Assembly (NCBI GenBank): GCA_965267475.1
Contig: OZ254079.1
Span: forward strand, 3,038,001 to 3,102,000
DNA length: 64,000 nucleotides
DNA from: JBCBKU01 sp965267475
Lineage (GTDB): Bacteria > Pseudomonadota > Alphaproteobacteria > Rhodobacterales > Rhodobacteraceae
Direction of reading: 5' to 3'
Part shown: positions 45,906 through 54,843 of the stretch, piece by piece
Layout of the letters: every line of letters starts with the position of its first letter
Position numbering within the stretch: position 1 is the first letter of the stretch
The notes under the pieces: model-generated
What the model saw: only the letters and a program-made list of their open reading frames with translations
Told to the model about the DNA's origin: nothing
Databases searched by the model: none
Translations under genes and position numbers: made by a program

Positions 45906-46068
45906 GCAAAACGCCCTGATACGGGCCTTGCGACGCCATGCTGCTGCCTTGTTTGACGCCGAGAAATCCTAGGTACGGCGCAGAGTGCGACGCGTGAGTA
46001 AATGGGCCAAAGGGGCCGTCGAATCGGGGCAAAGCACCCGTGATAGCGAACCAAGAAGGTGGGGAAAC

Positions 46069-46671
46069 ATGGCGGAAGCAGCGACAATTCATCTCTCCCG
46101 GAGCAGGCAGCCCGCAAAGAGCGAGCGCGATTCGGACGTACGGCCCAGCCGATTGGGGCTTTGGCCCTTGTATCTTGCGCTGGCGCTTCAGTTTTCCGGC
46201 GCCTTGTTCTTCGGCATTCAGATCTGGACGGAAACGCAGGGGTTCGCGCCGGGCACGATTCCACCGGCATTCCGCGACGCGATCCAGATGCTTGCGGGGA
46301 TCAGTCTTGCGGTGGGTGTGTTCACATCAATCTTTTTCCTGCGGCACTCGCTTGAGCGGATGGCCGAAATGGGACGCCAGATCGATGTGGCGTCCGGCAA
46401 CTTTCAGGATCACCTGACCGAAACCTTTCGCGAATGGGATTTGTCGCCTTCGGAACAGGCCGTGGCGATCTATGCGATGAAGGGCTTTTCCAACGCTGAA
46501 GTGGCCAAGCTTCGTGGCACATCTGCCTCGACCGTGAAAAGCCAGATGAACGCAATCTTTCGGAAATCCGGCTTCCAGAACCGGCCGCAATTGATCTCGT
46601 TCCTTGTGGAAGAACTTCTGTCCGGTGTCGCCCTTCCCGATGTGACCAAGGCGGAAGCGCCGCCAAAATGA
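46069..46671 (+). CDS. Membrane-anchored LuxR-type DNA-binding regulator
   Basis: A 200-residue protein. Two membrane helices (about residues 32-54 and 77-95) precede a C-terminal HTH of LuxR/FixJ type: LSPSEQAVAIYAMKGFSNAE then VAKLRGTSASTVKSQMNAIF. No receiver or autoinducer domain is present, so the DNA-binding domain is tethered to the membrane. The ATG at 46069 follows AAGGTGG; the frame is open from 45985. It lies behind the stem-loop array and the ACCC(A/T)GGGT boxes, and ends at a strong terminator. Confidence 0.85.
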   Translation: MAEAATIHLSRSRQPAKSERDSDVRPSRLGLWPLYLALALQFSGALFFGIQIWTETQGFAPGTIPPAFRDAIQMLAGISLAVGVFTSIFFLRHSLERMAEMGRQIDVASGNFQDHLTETFREWDLSPSEQAVAIYAMKGFSNAEVAKLRGTSASTVKSQMNAIFRKSGFQNRPQLISFLVEELLSGVALPDVTKAEAPPK

Positions 46672-46704
46672 GCCGTCCCTGAAGGGACAGCGTTCCTTCA
46701 TTTC

Positions 46705-46735
46705 GATGGGGCCTTCGCAGGCCCCATCATTTTTT
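46705..46735 (+). terminator. Rho-independent terminator after the LuxR-type gene
   Basis: GATGGGGCC, loop TTCGCA, GGCCCCATC is a perfect 9-base stem followed by ATTTTTT. It lies 33 bases after the stop. A second small dyad, GTCCCT-GA-AGGGAC, lies at 46675-46688 between stop and terminator. Confidence 0.9.
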
Positions 46736-46739
46736 GGGC

Positions 46740-48026
46740 TCAGCCTTTCTGTTGGTTTTCCGGGGGCCGGGGTTCTGGGTATCCGCGATGGATGGTCCAG
46801 AAGTTCCCGGACACACGGTCAAGCGGGCGATCAACGTCGCCGGGGGCGGCGCCGGTCCGCAGCGTCAGCACGATATCCGAGACGACCGCAGGGTTTCGCC
46901 GGAAATAGGCGTGGCCCGGGCTTGGTCCGCTGTCTTCCACGCTGACGAAGAAGACGTTTCCCGCCCGATCCAGGCTTGCGCGAACCTCGGGGCTAAGATC
47001 GGAAGGCCGCAATCGCCCGAACCGCGTCCCGGTGGCAATGGATTGCGCCAGACCCAAAGCCCCGTCGCTTGGGTTCACATAGACCGTGATCTGGTCGAAG
47101 GCGCCCGCCAAACGCTCGGCAATCAGCCTTTGGCGAACAATCCCGATATCCAGATCGGGGGCCGCCATGATCAGGGCCCCAAGTTTGAGACTGCGACGCG
47201 GGTTGCGGCCCGCCCCGCGCTCAACCAGGATCATTTCGCGCACAGCCGATGTCGCCACGTCCGTCCCCCGTGAATGGGCGATGATGTGGATCTTTTCGAG
47301 CCCAGGGACCCCGGCCAGCGCACGCAGAAACTCTTTCAGATGAAAGATCGCAAATTCGCCGGATTCCCGGTCCTTGAGATAGCTGAAGAGCCCCGGATTT
47401 CCGGACGGCCAGGAATAGGTGATCGGAACGCCGCGCCGCCCAGTGAAGTGCCAGACATTGGCCACGACAGCCAAGCTATCCTGAAACTCGGTGTTGAAAC
47501 CATGGATATAGACCAGGACTTCCTTGACCGGCTTTTCTGCCAAGGCGGTCGCCATGGCCGCCTGGAACGCCCGTATGTCGGCGCGATAGGCGGCTTCTGC
47601 CGTCTCGAGGGTCCGAAGGGCACCATCCCGACGTTCGAACGGCAAGGGTGTTGCAGGAAAGCGGACTTCCTCGGAAATGCCTTTCAGTGTCAGCGCCGGA
47701 AGGCGACCCCGCCTGTCACCATGGCTTGCGGCAACAAGGTCGGACCAGTCGAGCCCTTGACCGAACTGCACCCAGGTCTCGCCGAAGGCCATGCTGTCGG
47801 AGCGCTGATAAGAATAGCCCGTCACCGACCCATCGCGGGACATCACCGGCGCCCTGTCGGTCACATAGAAGATCGTCGGGTCGATGCTTTGCAAACGCTC
47901 CGGGATTTCTTCTTCCGGAAACGTCATGGCATTGGCAAAGACGGTCGGCGCCTCGGTCAGACGGATCGCGCTGTCGCACGCGACAAGGCCCAGAAGAAGG
48001 CCGAGGCCAGCCAGTAAGCGTAGCAT
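46740..48026 (-). CDS. Lipoprotein alpha/beta hydrolase (DUF900 type)
   Basis: A 428-residue protein. The lipobox LVACDS near residue 16 marks a lipid-anchored exported protein. The hydrolase core has VLVYIHGFNTEFQDS for the oxyanion region and IIAHSRGTDVAT with the nucleophile Ser, which is the DUF900 pattern. The substrate is unknown. It stands divergent to the nitrile hydratase genes and convergent to the LuxR-type gene. Confidence 0.87.
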   Translation of the reverse strand: MLRLLAGLGLLLGLVACDSAIRLTEAPTVFANAMTFPEEEIPERLQSIDPTIFYVTDRAPVMSRDGSVTGYSYQRSDSMAFGETWVQFGQGLDWSDLVAASHGDRRGRLPALTLKGISEEVRFPATPLPFERRDGALRTLETAEAAYRADIRAFQAAMATALAEKPVKEVLVYIHGFNTEFQDSLAVVANVWHFTGRRGVPITYSWPSGNPGLFSYLKDRESGEFAIFHLKEFLRALAGVPGLEKIHIIAHSRGTDVATSAVREMILVERGAGRNPRRSLKLGALIMAAPDLDIGIVRQRLIAERLAGAFDQITVYVNPSDGALGLAQSIATGTRFGRLRPSDLSPEVRASLDRAGNVFFVSVEDSGPSPGHAYFRRNPAVVSDIVLTLRTGAAPGDVDRPLDRVSGNFWTIHRGYPEPRPPENQQKG

Positions 48027-48160
48027 TGTTACATCGTCTCCTCCGCCCGTCAGCCTAACCCTCTGCGAAAACGGTGCAATTCACATTTCGGGGGGCGGGC
48101 CGGGGCAGTTGCTTGACCGCAAGAAATCGCTTTGCCACGGTGGCGCGGCAGGGGGATCTG

Positions 48161-48799
48161 ATGTCCAGTTTCGACAGCAAGAAAATCGGTGATATCCATG
48201 CGCATCTTCATGCGCATTTGCCGTCCGATCCGGCGCTTCGAGTGAAAGCCTTCGAGAGCCTGGCGGTCGAAAAGGGCCTTGTGGCGCAAGAGACGATCGA
48301 TACCTGGGTCGAGATGTATTCCGAGCGGATCGGCCCGAAGCGGGGTGCCGAGGTCATCGCCCGCGCCTGGACCGAGCCCGAATACTATGACCGTTTGATC
48401 GAAGATGCGGGGCAGGCGATCAAAGATTTCGGGTATCAGGGCCACGCGACCGAGCATCTGAAGGCCGTTCAGAACACGGACACGGTGCATAACCTTGTCG
48501 TTTGCACGCTTTGTTCCTGCTATCCCTTTGCGGTTCTTGGCATGTCGCCTATTTGGTACCGGTCTTCGGCCTATCGCGCACGTGCCGTCCGTGAGCCGCG
48601 TGATGTGCTGCAAGAGTTCGGCGTGACCCTGCCCGACGATGTCGGGGTGAAGGTCTGGGATTCAACGGCTGAACTTCGGTATCTGGTCATTCCCCAGCGC
48701 CCGGCGGGAACAGAGGGTTGGACGGCGGACCAACTGGCCGAGATCATCACACGCAACTCGATGATCGGGACCGAGCGTGACCTGAAGGTGCCGGCCTGA
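48161..48799 (+). CDS. nthA: Nitrile hydratase, alpha subunit (cobalt type)
   Basis: Metal-binding subunit of the enzyme that hydrates nitriles to amides, 212 residues. The metal site VCTLCSC has Cys115, Cys118 and Cys120; Thr after the first Cys is the cobalt-type signature, where iron enzymes have Ser. GGGGGA precedes the ATG. The stop shares a base with nthB (TGATG). No amidase gene is in the cluster, so the amide may be used elsewhere or exported. Confidence 0.95.
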   Translation: MSSFDSKKIGDIHAHLHAHLPSDPALRVKAFESLAVEKGLVAQETIDTWVEMYSERIGPKRGAEVIARAWTEPEYYDRLIEDAGQAIKDFGYQGHATEHLKAVQNTDTVHNLVVCTLCSCYPFAVLGMSPIWYRSSAYRARAVREPRDVLQEFGVTLPDDVGVKVWDSTAELRYLVIPQRPAGTEGWTADQLAEIITRNSMIGTERDLKVPA

Positions 48800-49446
48800 T
48801 GGATGGCCCTCAGGACCTTGGCGGGAAGGATGGGTTCGGGCCAATCGATGTCGACGCACCCCCATTCCGGGAAGACTGGGAAGCCCGCCAGTGGGCGCTT
48901 TCCAAGACGGTGCCGATGCCAGGTGGCACCATCGACTTCTGGCGCCACGGCATCGAGACGATGGCGCCCGCCGTCTATCTTTCGGTCCCTTATTTCGAGA
49001 AGTGGTGCCTGAATGAACTGGCCCACCGCGTCGATCAGGGGATGTTCACGCTGGGCGAGGCGTCGACAGGAAAGGCCGAGGTCCCGGGTGAACCCGCCAA
49101 CCCATTGGACCTGAACGCACTTTTGGAACGCCTTCGCGAAAACGCCGTCGACTTCGCCCGCGCCACGGATACAACGCCGAAGTTTGCCGTGGGCGACGAG
49201 GTGACGACAAAGCGCCACCCGATCAAGGGCCACACGCGCCTGCCCGCCTATGCCCGCGGCGCGACTGGCCGGGTTATTGCCCATCATGGCGCACATCTGT
49301 TTGCGGATGCGGGTGCGGAAGGTCGGCATGTGCCCGAACATCTCTACACCGTCGAATTTTCGGCGCGCGCGCTTTGGGGGCCTGACGCGCATCCGGCGGA
49401 TTCCGTGACCCTGGACCTGTGGGAGCCTTATTTTGTTCCCCCCTGA
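48799..49446 (+). CDS. nthB: Nitrile hydratase, beta subunit
   Basis: A 215-residue partner of NthA, lining the active site. It begins MDGPQDLGGKDGFGPIDVD, typical of beta subunits, and ends with the SH3-like domain VGDEVTTKRHPIKGHTRLP and LDLWEPYF. The conserved arginine positions that contact the Cys sulfenates are likely in FWRHGIE. It overlaps both neighbours. Confidence 0.94.
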   Translation: MDGPQDLGGKDGFGPIDVDAPPFREDWEARQWALSKTVPMPGGTIDFWRHGIETMAPAVYLSVPYFEKWCLNELAHRVDQGMFTLGEASTGKAEVPGEPANPLDLNALLERLRENAVDFARATDTTPKFAVGDEVTTKRHPIKGHTRLPAYARGATGRVIAHHGAHLFADAGAEGRHVPEHLYTVEFSARALWGPDAHPADSVTLDLWEPYFVPP

Positions 49447-49756
49447 AGACCCACTGGCCCCGCGCGGGGATGTCTTCGCCGAGCCCTGGCATGCCCAGGT
49501 CCTGGCCAATGCCCATGCCCTGATCCGGGCTGGCCAGATCTCGGCTTCCGAGTGGGCTGAAGCGTTGGGGGCCGCCTTGGCGCGCGCCGAGGAAGAGGGC
49601 GCAGCGGATACCGACGAAACCTATTATCTGGCAGCTCTTGAGGCCCTGGAAACGGTCGGACCCTTGGATCAAGCCACGCTGTCGGATCGCAAATCGGAGT
49701 GGGAAGCGGCTTATCGCCGCACAGCCCATGGCAAACCGGTGGTTTTGGACGGCTAG
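49433..49756 (+). CDS. Nitrile hydratase accessory protein
   Basis: A 107-residue protein that resembles the beta-subunit N-terminus and the self-subunit-swapping chaperones that carry cobalt-loaded alpha subunit to the apo enzyme. The core FAEPWHAQVLANAHALIRAG then YYLAALEALE is typical. The start is TTG at 49433, with GGAG nine bases upstream and 14 bases of overlap with nthB. It is convergent with the NADH dehydrogenase gene, overlapping by four bases. Confidence 0.87.
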   Translation: MFPPEDPLAPRGDVFAEPWHAQVLANAHALIRAGQISASEWAEALGAALARAEEEGAADTDETYYLAALEALETVGPLDQATLSDRKSEWEAAYRRTAHGKPVVLDG

Positions 49757-51066
49757 GCGCTTTGCTTCTGACGAACCGGGTCTTTGACGGCGGTGCCTTC
49801 CGATCCGTTTCGTTCCTCTGCGGTCAGACCAGAAATCAGCCGGGCGCCCTTGGTATGGAACAGGTAAGAATAGAACCAGTTGATCGCCACGAGCAGCGGT
49901 CGCCGGACCCCGATCAGGAAATAGATATGGGCGATGCCCCATAGCCACCAAGCAACGAACCCCGACAGCCTAATCCGTCCGAAATCGATCACCGCAGCAT
50001 GTCGGCCAATCGTGGCCAGGTTTCCTGCATGTCTGTAGGCAAAGGGTGTGGGCGGGGGTCCGCCATCGATCCGCCCCTTCAGAAGATCGGCTACATAGCG
50101 GCCTTGCTGTTTGGCCGCAGGCGCAATTCCGGGCACATCCAGTTCGTCTTTCCATGGAACCTTGGCGGCGTCGCCAATGACGAAGACGTGGTCTTGCCCC
50201 GGTACACTCAGATCCGGGCCGACGACAACGCGGCCAGCCCTGTCTGTTTCGGTGCCCAGCCATTCGCCAATGTCCGGAACCTGGACCCCTGCCCCCCAAA
50301 CCTTTGCCTCGGACGGGATGAAGCCACCATCAAAATGCACCCCGGCTGAATCGATGTCGGTCACCAGAGTGTCGGTCATAACTTCAACCCCGAGCTTCCT
50401 TAGTGAAGCATGTGCCTTGGCCGACAGCTCCGGCGGGAACGCCGCCAGAACGCGGGGCCCGGCCTCGATCAGAATGATCCGCGCATCGCTGGGCTTGATC
50501 CGGCGGAAGTCGCGTCGCATGGCGACATGGGCCAATTCGGCGATGGACCCCGCCATTTCGACACCCGTCGGACCGCCACCGATAACCACGAAAGTCAGGC
50601 ACCGCGCCTGAGCCTCGGGCGAGTCCTGCATTTCGGCACGTTCGAACGCGTAAAGCACACGGCGGCGTACCTCGGTCGCGTCGGTCAGCCGTTTGAGGCC
50701 GGGCGCGTGTTCAGCCCAATGGTCATTGCCGAAATACGAATGCCGCGCGCCTGTGGCGATGATCAGATCGTCATAGGGTGTGTCGGTTTCAGCGCATCGG
50801 ACAACCTTCTTATCCAGATCGATGCCCCGGACCTCGGACATGATCACCCGGGCGTTGGCTTGCCGCGAAAAGATGCCCCGGATCGGCCAAGCAATGTTGG
50901 CCGGGGACAAATCCGCCGTCGCCACCTGATAGAGAAGCGGTTGAAACAGATGGTAATTCCGCCGGTCGATGATCGTCACCTCGACAGGCGCGTCCGCCAA
51001 AGCCTTGGCGGCTGCAATCCCACCGAACCCGGCACCCAGGACAACGACTTTGCGCTTGGACTGCAT
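49753..51066 (-). CDS. Type II NADH dehydrogenase-like FAD oxidoreductase
   Basis: A 437-residue flavoprotein. The FAD motif VVVLGAGFGGIAAAKAL and the NADH motif VVIGGGPTGVEMAGSIAEL are present, then HVFVIGDAAKVPW. The C-terminal region FVAWWLWGIAHIYFLIGVRR is the membrane-attaching part of non-proton-pumping NDH-2. It would pass electrons from NADH to quinone. ATG 51066 follows AAGGAAA. It may add to complex I in redox balance. Confidence 0.9.
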   Translation of the reverse strand: MQSKRKVVVLGAGFGGIAAAKALADAPVEVTIIDRRNYHLFQPLLYQVATADLSPANIAWPIRGIFSRQANARVIMSEVRGIDLDKKVVRCAETDTPYDDLIIATGARHSYFGNDHWAEHAPGLKRLTDATEVRRRVLYAFERAEMQDSPEAQARCLTFVVIGGGPTGVEMAGSIAELAHVAMRRDFRRIKPSDARIILIEAGPRVLAAFPPELSAKAHASLRKLGVEVMTDTLVTDIDSAGVHFDGGFIPSEAKVWGAGVQVPDIGEWLGTETDRAGRVVVGPDLSVPGQDHVFVIGDAAKVPWKDELDVPGIAPAAKQQGRYVADLLKGRIDGGPPPTPFAYRHAGNLATIGRHAAVIDFGRIRLSGFVAWWLWGIAHIYFLIGVRRPLLVAINWFYSYLFHTKGARLISGLTAEERNGSEGTAVKDPVRQKQSA

Positions 51067-51194
51067 CCGATTTCCTTGCGTTTGTCCATAAGTGGCTGCC
51101 CTGCTTGCTGACATCAAGACGCGACGGCGGGAAGCGGCCTCGCCAAGTCGTGTTGCGATGGTAAGGGGCGCGTGGCCGCTATGGATTTTCAGGC

Positions 51195-51677
51195 TTATGG
51201 CAAGCGGTCGTGGGTCGGGACCACGGGATCGCCGACCGCGATCCTTCCCGGTGAGATCACCCGCGCCGTCATGCCGCCATGGCCGCGCATCGCGGCATAG
51301 CCGCCTTGACCCAGCGCCTCCTCCATACGGGAACAGGGCGCACAGGGGCCGGTGATCTGAAGAACGGCCGACCCGATGGTCACCTGACGGTCCCGAAGCG
51401 CCAGAAGATTGATACCGTCGACAATCAGGTTCCGCCTGAGAAGTGCCGGATCCACCGGCCCCTGCCCCAGATAGGAACCAATCGCCGCCAGATGCTCGGC
51501 TTGGATCAACGTCACCGCCCGCTTGCCCGGGCGCCCGTGATCGCCCGCCAAACCCGCCTCGGTCACCGCTGCGGTCGGAACCGCCTGGGGTGCCTGCAAT
51601 CGCGCGGGCCGAATCCAGATCCCTGCGACCCGTCCGGGCTGCGCAACCCGGGTCATCATGTCCTTCAAGTTGTTCAT
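51195..51677 (-). CDS. MOSC-domain protein
   Basis: A 160-residue protein with the MOSC (molybdenum cofactor sulfurase C-terminal) beta-barrel. GLAGDHGRPGKRAVTLIQAE is the characteristic N-terminal core, and ITGPCAPCSRMEEALG holds the conserved Cys that can bind cofactor sulfur. It probably handles a sulfur carrier or molybdenum cofactor. The ATG at 51677 is taken from the family start MNNLKDMMTR; the frame is open to 51776 and would overlap ettA. Confidence 0.87.
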   Translation of the reverse strand: MNNLKDMMTRVAQPGRVAGIWIRPARLQAPQAVPTAAVTEAGLAGDHGRPGKRAVTLIQAEHLAAIGSYLGQGPVDPALLRRNLIVDGINLLALRDRQVTIGSAVLQITGPCAPCSRMEEALGQGGYAAMRGHGGMTARVISPGRIAVGDPVVPTHDRLP

Positions 51678-51749
51678 GCCCACCACCAGATTGCCCTCGG
51701 CCTGCCCCTCGGCTATCCCACCTGACAACACAGCTTCAGGGGACCGATC

Positions 51750-53405
51750 ATGGCCAGCTATCAGTTTGTCTACCACATGGATGGCGTCTCCAAGACCTAT
51801 CCCGGCGGCAAGAAATGCTTTGAAAACATCCGCCTGAACTTCCTGCCCGGCGTCAAGATCGGCGTTGTCGGCGTGAACGGCGCCGGTAAGTCGACCCTGA
51901 TGCGGATCATGGCCGGGCTGGACAAGGATTTCACGGGCGAAGCCTGGGCCGCCGAGGGCGCCAAGGTCGGTTATCTGCCGCAGGAACCGGAACTGGATGA
52001 GACCCTGAACGTCCGCGACAACGTCATGCTGGGCGTGGCCGAGAAAAAAGCCAAGCTCGACCGGTTCAACGAACTGGCCATGAACTATTCCGACGAAACC
52101 GCGGACGAGATGGCGGCCCTTCAGGATGAGATCGATTCAAACAACCTCTGGGATCTCGACAGCCAGATCGATGTGGCGATGGAGGCGCTGCGCTGCCCGC
52201 CCGATGAAGCCGATGTCGCGACCCTGTCAGGCGGGGAACGGCGCCGAGTGGCGCTTTGCAAGCTTCTTCTCGAAGCGCCCGACATGCTGCTTCTCGACGA
52301 ACCGACCAACCACCTCGATGCAGAAACCATCGCTTGGCTGCAACAGCATCTGATTGATTACAAAGGGACAATCCTGATCGTCACCCATGACCGGTACTTC
52401 CTGGATGACATCACCGGCTGGATCCTGGAACTCGACCGGGGTCGCGGCATCCCGTACGAGGGCAACTATTCCGCCTGGCTCGAACAGAAAGCCAAGCGCC
52501 TGGAACAGGAAGCGCGCGAGGACAAGTCCAAGCAGAAGACGCTGGAGCGCGAGCTTGAATGGATCCGGCAGGGCGCCAAGGCACGCCAGGCCAAGCAGAA
52601 GGCCCGGATCAACGCCTATAACGAGATGGCCCAGCAATCCGAACGCGAAAAGATCACCCGCGCGCAGATCGTTATCCCGTCGGGTCCGCGCCTTGGGTCC
52701 AAGGTCATCGATGTCACCGATCTGAAAAAAGCCATGGGCGACAAGCTGTTGGTGGAAGACCTCGACTTTTCGCTGCCACCTGGCGGGATCGTCGGCGTGA
52801 TCGGTCCGAACGGCGCCGGTAAAACGACGTTGTTCCGGATGCTGACGGGGCAGGAAGACCCCGATGCGGGTACGGTCGATTACGGCGACACGGTACAGCT
52901 TGCCTATGTGGACCAGTCCCGCGACGCGCTCGACCCCAAGGCGACCGTGTGGGAGGAAATCTCAGGCGGGGCCGAGATCATCGAACTGGGCGACGCCCAG
53001 GTCAATTCCCGCGCCTATTGCTCGTCTTTCAACTTCAAGGGCGGCGATCAGCAGAAACCCGTGGGTCTGTTGTCGGGCGGGGAACGCAACCGCGTCCACA
53101 TGGCGAAGCTTCTGAAATCGGGGGGCAATGTGCTGCTGCTCGACGAACCGACAAATGACCTGGATGTTGAGACATTGCGCGCGCTTGAAGACGCCATCGA
53201 GAACTTCGCGGGCTGCGCGGTGATCATCTCGCACGACCGGTTCTTCCTAGACCGGCTTTGCACGCATATCCTGGCGTTTGAAGGCGAGGCCCATGTGGAA
53301 TGGTTCGAGGGCAACTTCGAGGATTATGAGGAAGACAAGAAGCGACGCTTGGGCCCGGACGCGCTTGAGCCGAAGCGGATCAAGCATAAGAAGTTCACGC
53401 GTTAG
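51750..53405 (+). CDS. ettA: Energy-dependent translational throttle EttA (ABC-F)
   Basis: A 551-residue protein with two ABC cassettes. Walker A motifs are VNGAGKSTLM and PNGAGKTTLF; signature motifs LSGGERRRVALC and LSGGERNRVHMA; Walker B motifs LLLDEPTNHLD and LLLDEPTNDLD. A long charged linker lies between (near residues 245-300). EttA binds the ribosomal E site and gates the first peptide bond according to ATP/ADP. It starts by ATG at 51750, divergent to the MOSC gene. Confidence 0.96.
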   Translation: MASYQFVYHMDGVSKTYPGGKKCFENIRLNFLPGVKIGVVGVNGAGKSTLMRIMAGLDKDFTGEAWAAEGAKVGYLPQEPELDETLNVRDNVMLGVAEKKAKLDRFNELAMNYSDETADEMAALQDEIDSNNLWDLDSQIDVAMEALRCPPDEADVATLSGGERRRVALCKLLLEAPDMLLLDEPTNHLDAETIAWLQQHLIDYKGTILIVTHDRYFLDDITGWILELDRGRGIPYEGNYSAWLEQKAKRLEQEAREDKSKQKTLERELEWIRQGAKARQAKQKARINAYNEMAQQSEREKITRAQIVIPSGPRLGSKVIDVTDLKKAMGDKLLVEDLDFSLPPGGIVGVIGPNGAGKTTLFRMLTGQEDPDAGTVDYGDTVQLAYVDQSRDALDPKATVWEEISGGAEIIELGDAQVNSRAYCSSFNFKGGDQQKPVGLLSGGERNRVHMAKLLKSGGNVLLLDEPTNDLDVETLRALEDAIENFAGCAVIISHDRFFLDRLCTHILAFEGEAHVEWFEGNFEDYEEDKKRRLGPDALEPKRIKHKKFTR

Positions 53406-53432
53406 TCGCGATTTGGAGAACGAATAAAATCT

Positions 53433-54419
53433 ATGAAGTCATTTATTGTTTCTGGGCTTACATTTTTAATGTGCCTTTCGCCTAGCTTGGCCGAAGCAGA
53501 GTGCCAGAACTGGCCGCCCGAAAAACGGGGTGTGGAACTAGTTAACAACAAGCACTTCGAGAATCTGGGCGCAACACTATCGCGCAAGATACCTGCTAGT
53601 GCCATGAACACGTTAGGACCAAATTGCTGGCGGTGGTTCTTATCGACCAAAAGATCAGATCACGCTGCTAGCTTGGCGAAATGGGGAAGTGTCACTCTTG
53701 GCACGCTTTTTCACAGCCGTGGCAGCTACCGTGGAGGGCGTGCCAGCGTTATTCGCTTCATTGGCTATCCGACGCCATATTCAGCCGAACAAAGCCACGC
53801 TCAAGCCCGCACAAACATTCGTGATATCGCAAAGATCTTTGCCGACAATGGCACGCTTACTTCTGGATTTGTGCCAGAGTTCAAGGACACTGTTCGCACA
53901 TTCAAATTGCCAGATTACGGAACGGTGACTGTGAGTATTGCTTACTTCAATGTAGATGCTGCTAACTTCCGTCCGGGGCAGCTTTGGCCCAGCGAAACGC
54001 GTACGATGGCTTCCATGTCTGCTCACACGCGTGTGCCAGCCTCCGGCCTTCCAGAAATCAAGTCCTGGCAGATCATATCTGAGTATCAGCCGTTTCTCAG
54101 CGAAATCGACGCGATCGAACAACTTGGGAAACAAGCCATTTCTCTTCTTGAAGTATGGAGCTTCAGCAACTCTGTAAAACCTGAAGCGACGGCAGCTGCA
54201 GCCTCAAGATTGTCCGATGGCGGCATCGCGTTGCAGGGACAATGCGCACGTGCGTACCGCAAATTCAAAGTGAACCAATCAACATTCAGGGCATTCGCCT
54301 TGTCGCAGGACAATGAATGGTGCGGGTGGGCTCACGGCGAACTATCCCAAATTGATGTGGACGAAAGAGCCTTAGGGTTCTGCAGACAGGCCGACTGCCG
54401 GATTGTTTTCCAAAATTGA
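53433..54419 (+). CDS. Exported orphan protein, AT-richer than its neighbours
   Basis: A 328-residue protein with a signal peptide (MKSFIVSGLTFLMCLSPSLA, cut near AEAE). The mature part has several cysteines (ECQNWPP, NCWRWF, QCARAY, EWCGWAHG, FCRQADCR) that could form disulfides. No known domain was recognised. Codon use is less GC-biased than in ettA and the genes after it, suggesting horizontal transfer. No mobile element is visible. Function not assignable. Confidence 0.7.
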   Translation: MKSFIVSGLTFLMCLSPSLAEAECQNWPPEKRGVELVNNKHFENLGATLSRKIPASAMNTLGPNCWRWFLSTKRSDHAASLAKWGSVTLGTLFHSRGSYRGGRASVIRFIGYPTPYSAEQSHAQARTNIRDIAKIFADNGTLTSGFVPEFKDTVRTFKLPDYGTVTVSIAYFNVDAANFRPGQLWPSETRTMASMSAHTRVPASGLPEIKSWQIISEYQPFLSEIDAIEQLGKQAISLLEVWSFSNSVKPEATAAAASRLSDGGIALQGQCARAYRKFKVNQSTFRAFALSQDNEWCGWAHGELSQIDVDERALGFCRQADCRIVFQN

Positions 54420-54431
54420 TGGCCCGGCACC

Positions 54432-54445
54432 TTGACCCACATCAA
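54432..54445 (+). promoter_or_regulatory. FNR/FnrL box before the YdcH-like gene
   Basis: TTGAC-CCAC-ATCAA matches the FNR dyad TTGA(C/T)-N4-(A/G)TCAA completely. It lies 58 bases before the start codon, so low-oxygen activation of the YdcH-like gene is likely. Confidence 0.7.
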
Positions 54446-54503
54446 GGACCCGGCTCCTCCCCGCTGCCAAACTAGGCATGCACAACATAAGGGGAGGACA
54501 GGC

Positions 54504-54749
54504 ATGTCCCACACACCGCATGAACTGGCCGAGGATTTTCCGGACAAGGTTGAACTGATCCACGATCTGAAGCTGACCGACGGGGAATTCCGCTTCCTCT
54601 TTGACAAGTACCATGCCGTCAACCGGGCGGTTCACCGGGCCGAGACGCTGGTCGAGCCTTGCGATCAGTTCCAGGAAGAGGCGCTTCGAAAGGAACGCAT
54701 GCGGCTGAAGGACCGGATCGCCGCCAAGCTGACCGCTGCCGCCCACTAG
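54504..54749 (+). CDS. YdcH-family (DUF465) protein
   Basis: An 81-residue helical protein. The family core is FDKYHAVNRAVHRAETLVEP, followed by an EEALRKERMRLKDRI helix. Role unknown. GGGGAGGA precedes the ATG at 54504 and an FNR-type box lies upstream, so it is probably more abundant when oxygen is low. Confidence 0.88.
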   Translation: MSHTPHELAEDFPDKVELIHDLKLTDGEFRFLFDKYHAVNRAVHRAETLVEPCDQFQEEALRKERMRLKDRIAAKLTAAAH

Positions 54750-54843
54750 GGCGCGTCGGCTAACCGAAAGGTGATCGGACGTGCGCGGTCGGGGCCCACC
54801 CCTGCCCTTGTACATCCGATGGCGCGGGGCCCATCTGGCCCCC

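Larger units (their letters stand above)
44953..46068. other. 1.1-kb stretch without a recognisable protein gene
   Basis: Several short open frames cross this stretch on both strands, but none shows a known domain, a ribosome site with fitting codon use or a conserved-looking start. The left half is filled by the GGACAG stem-loop array (45044-45625). The right half holds the three ACCC(A/T)GGGT boxes (45797-45905) and a dyad AAAACC/GGTTTT at 45820-45833. The stretch ends at the ribosome site of the LuxR-type gene. Confidence 0.6.

Noticed and set aside
45425..46270. Minus-strand open frame of 281 codons over the stem-loop array and the LuxR-type gene
   Set aside because: It overlaps the LuxR-type gene in antisense, is very rich in Arg, Pro and Cys, and shows no domain or ribosome site.
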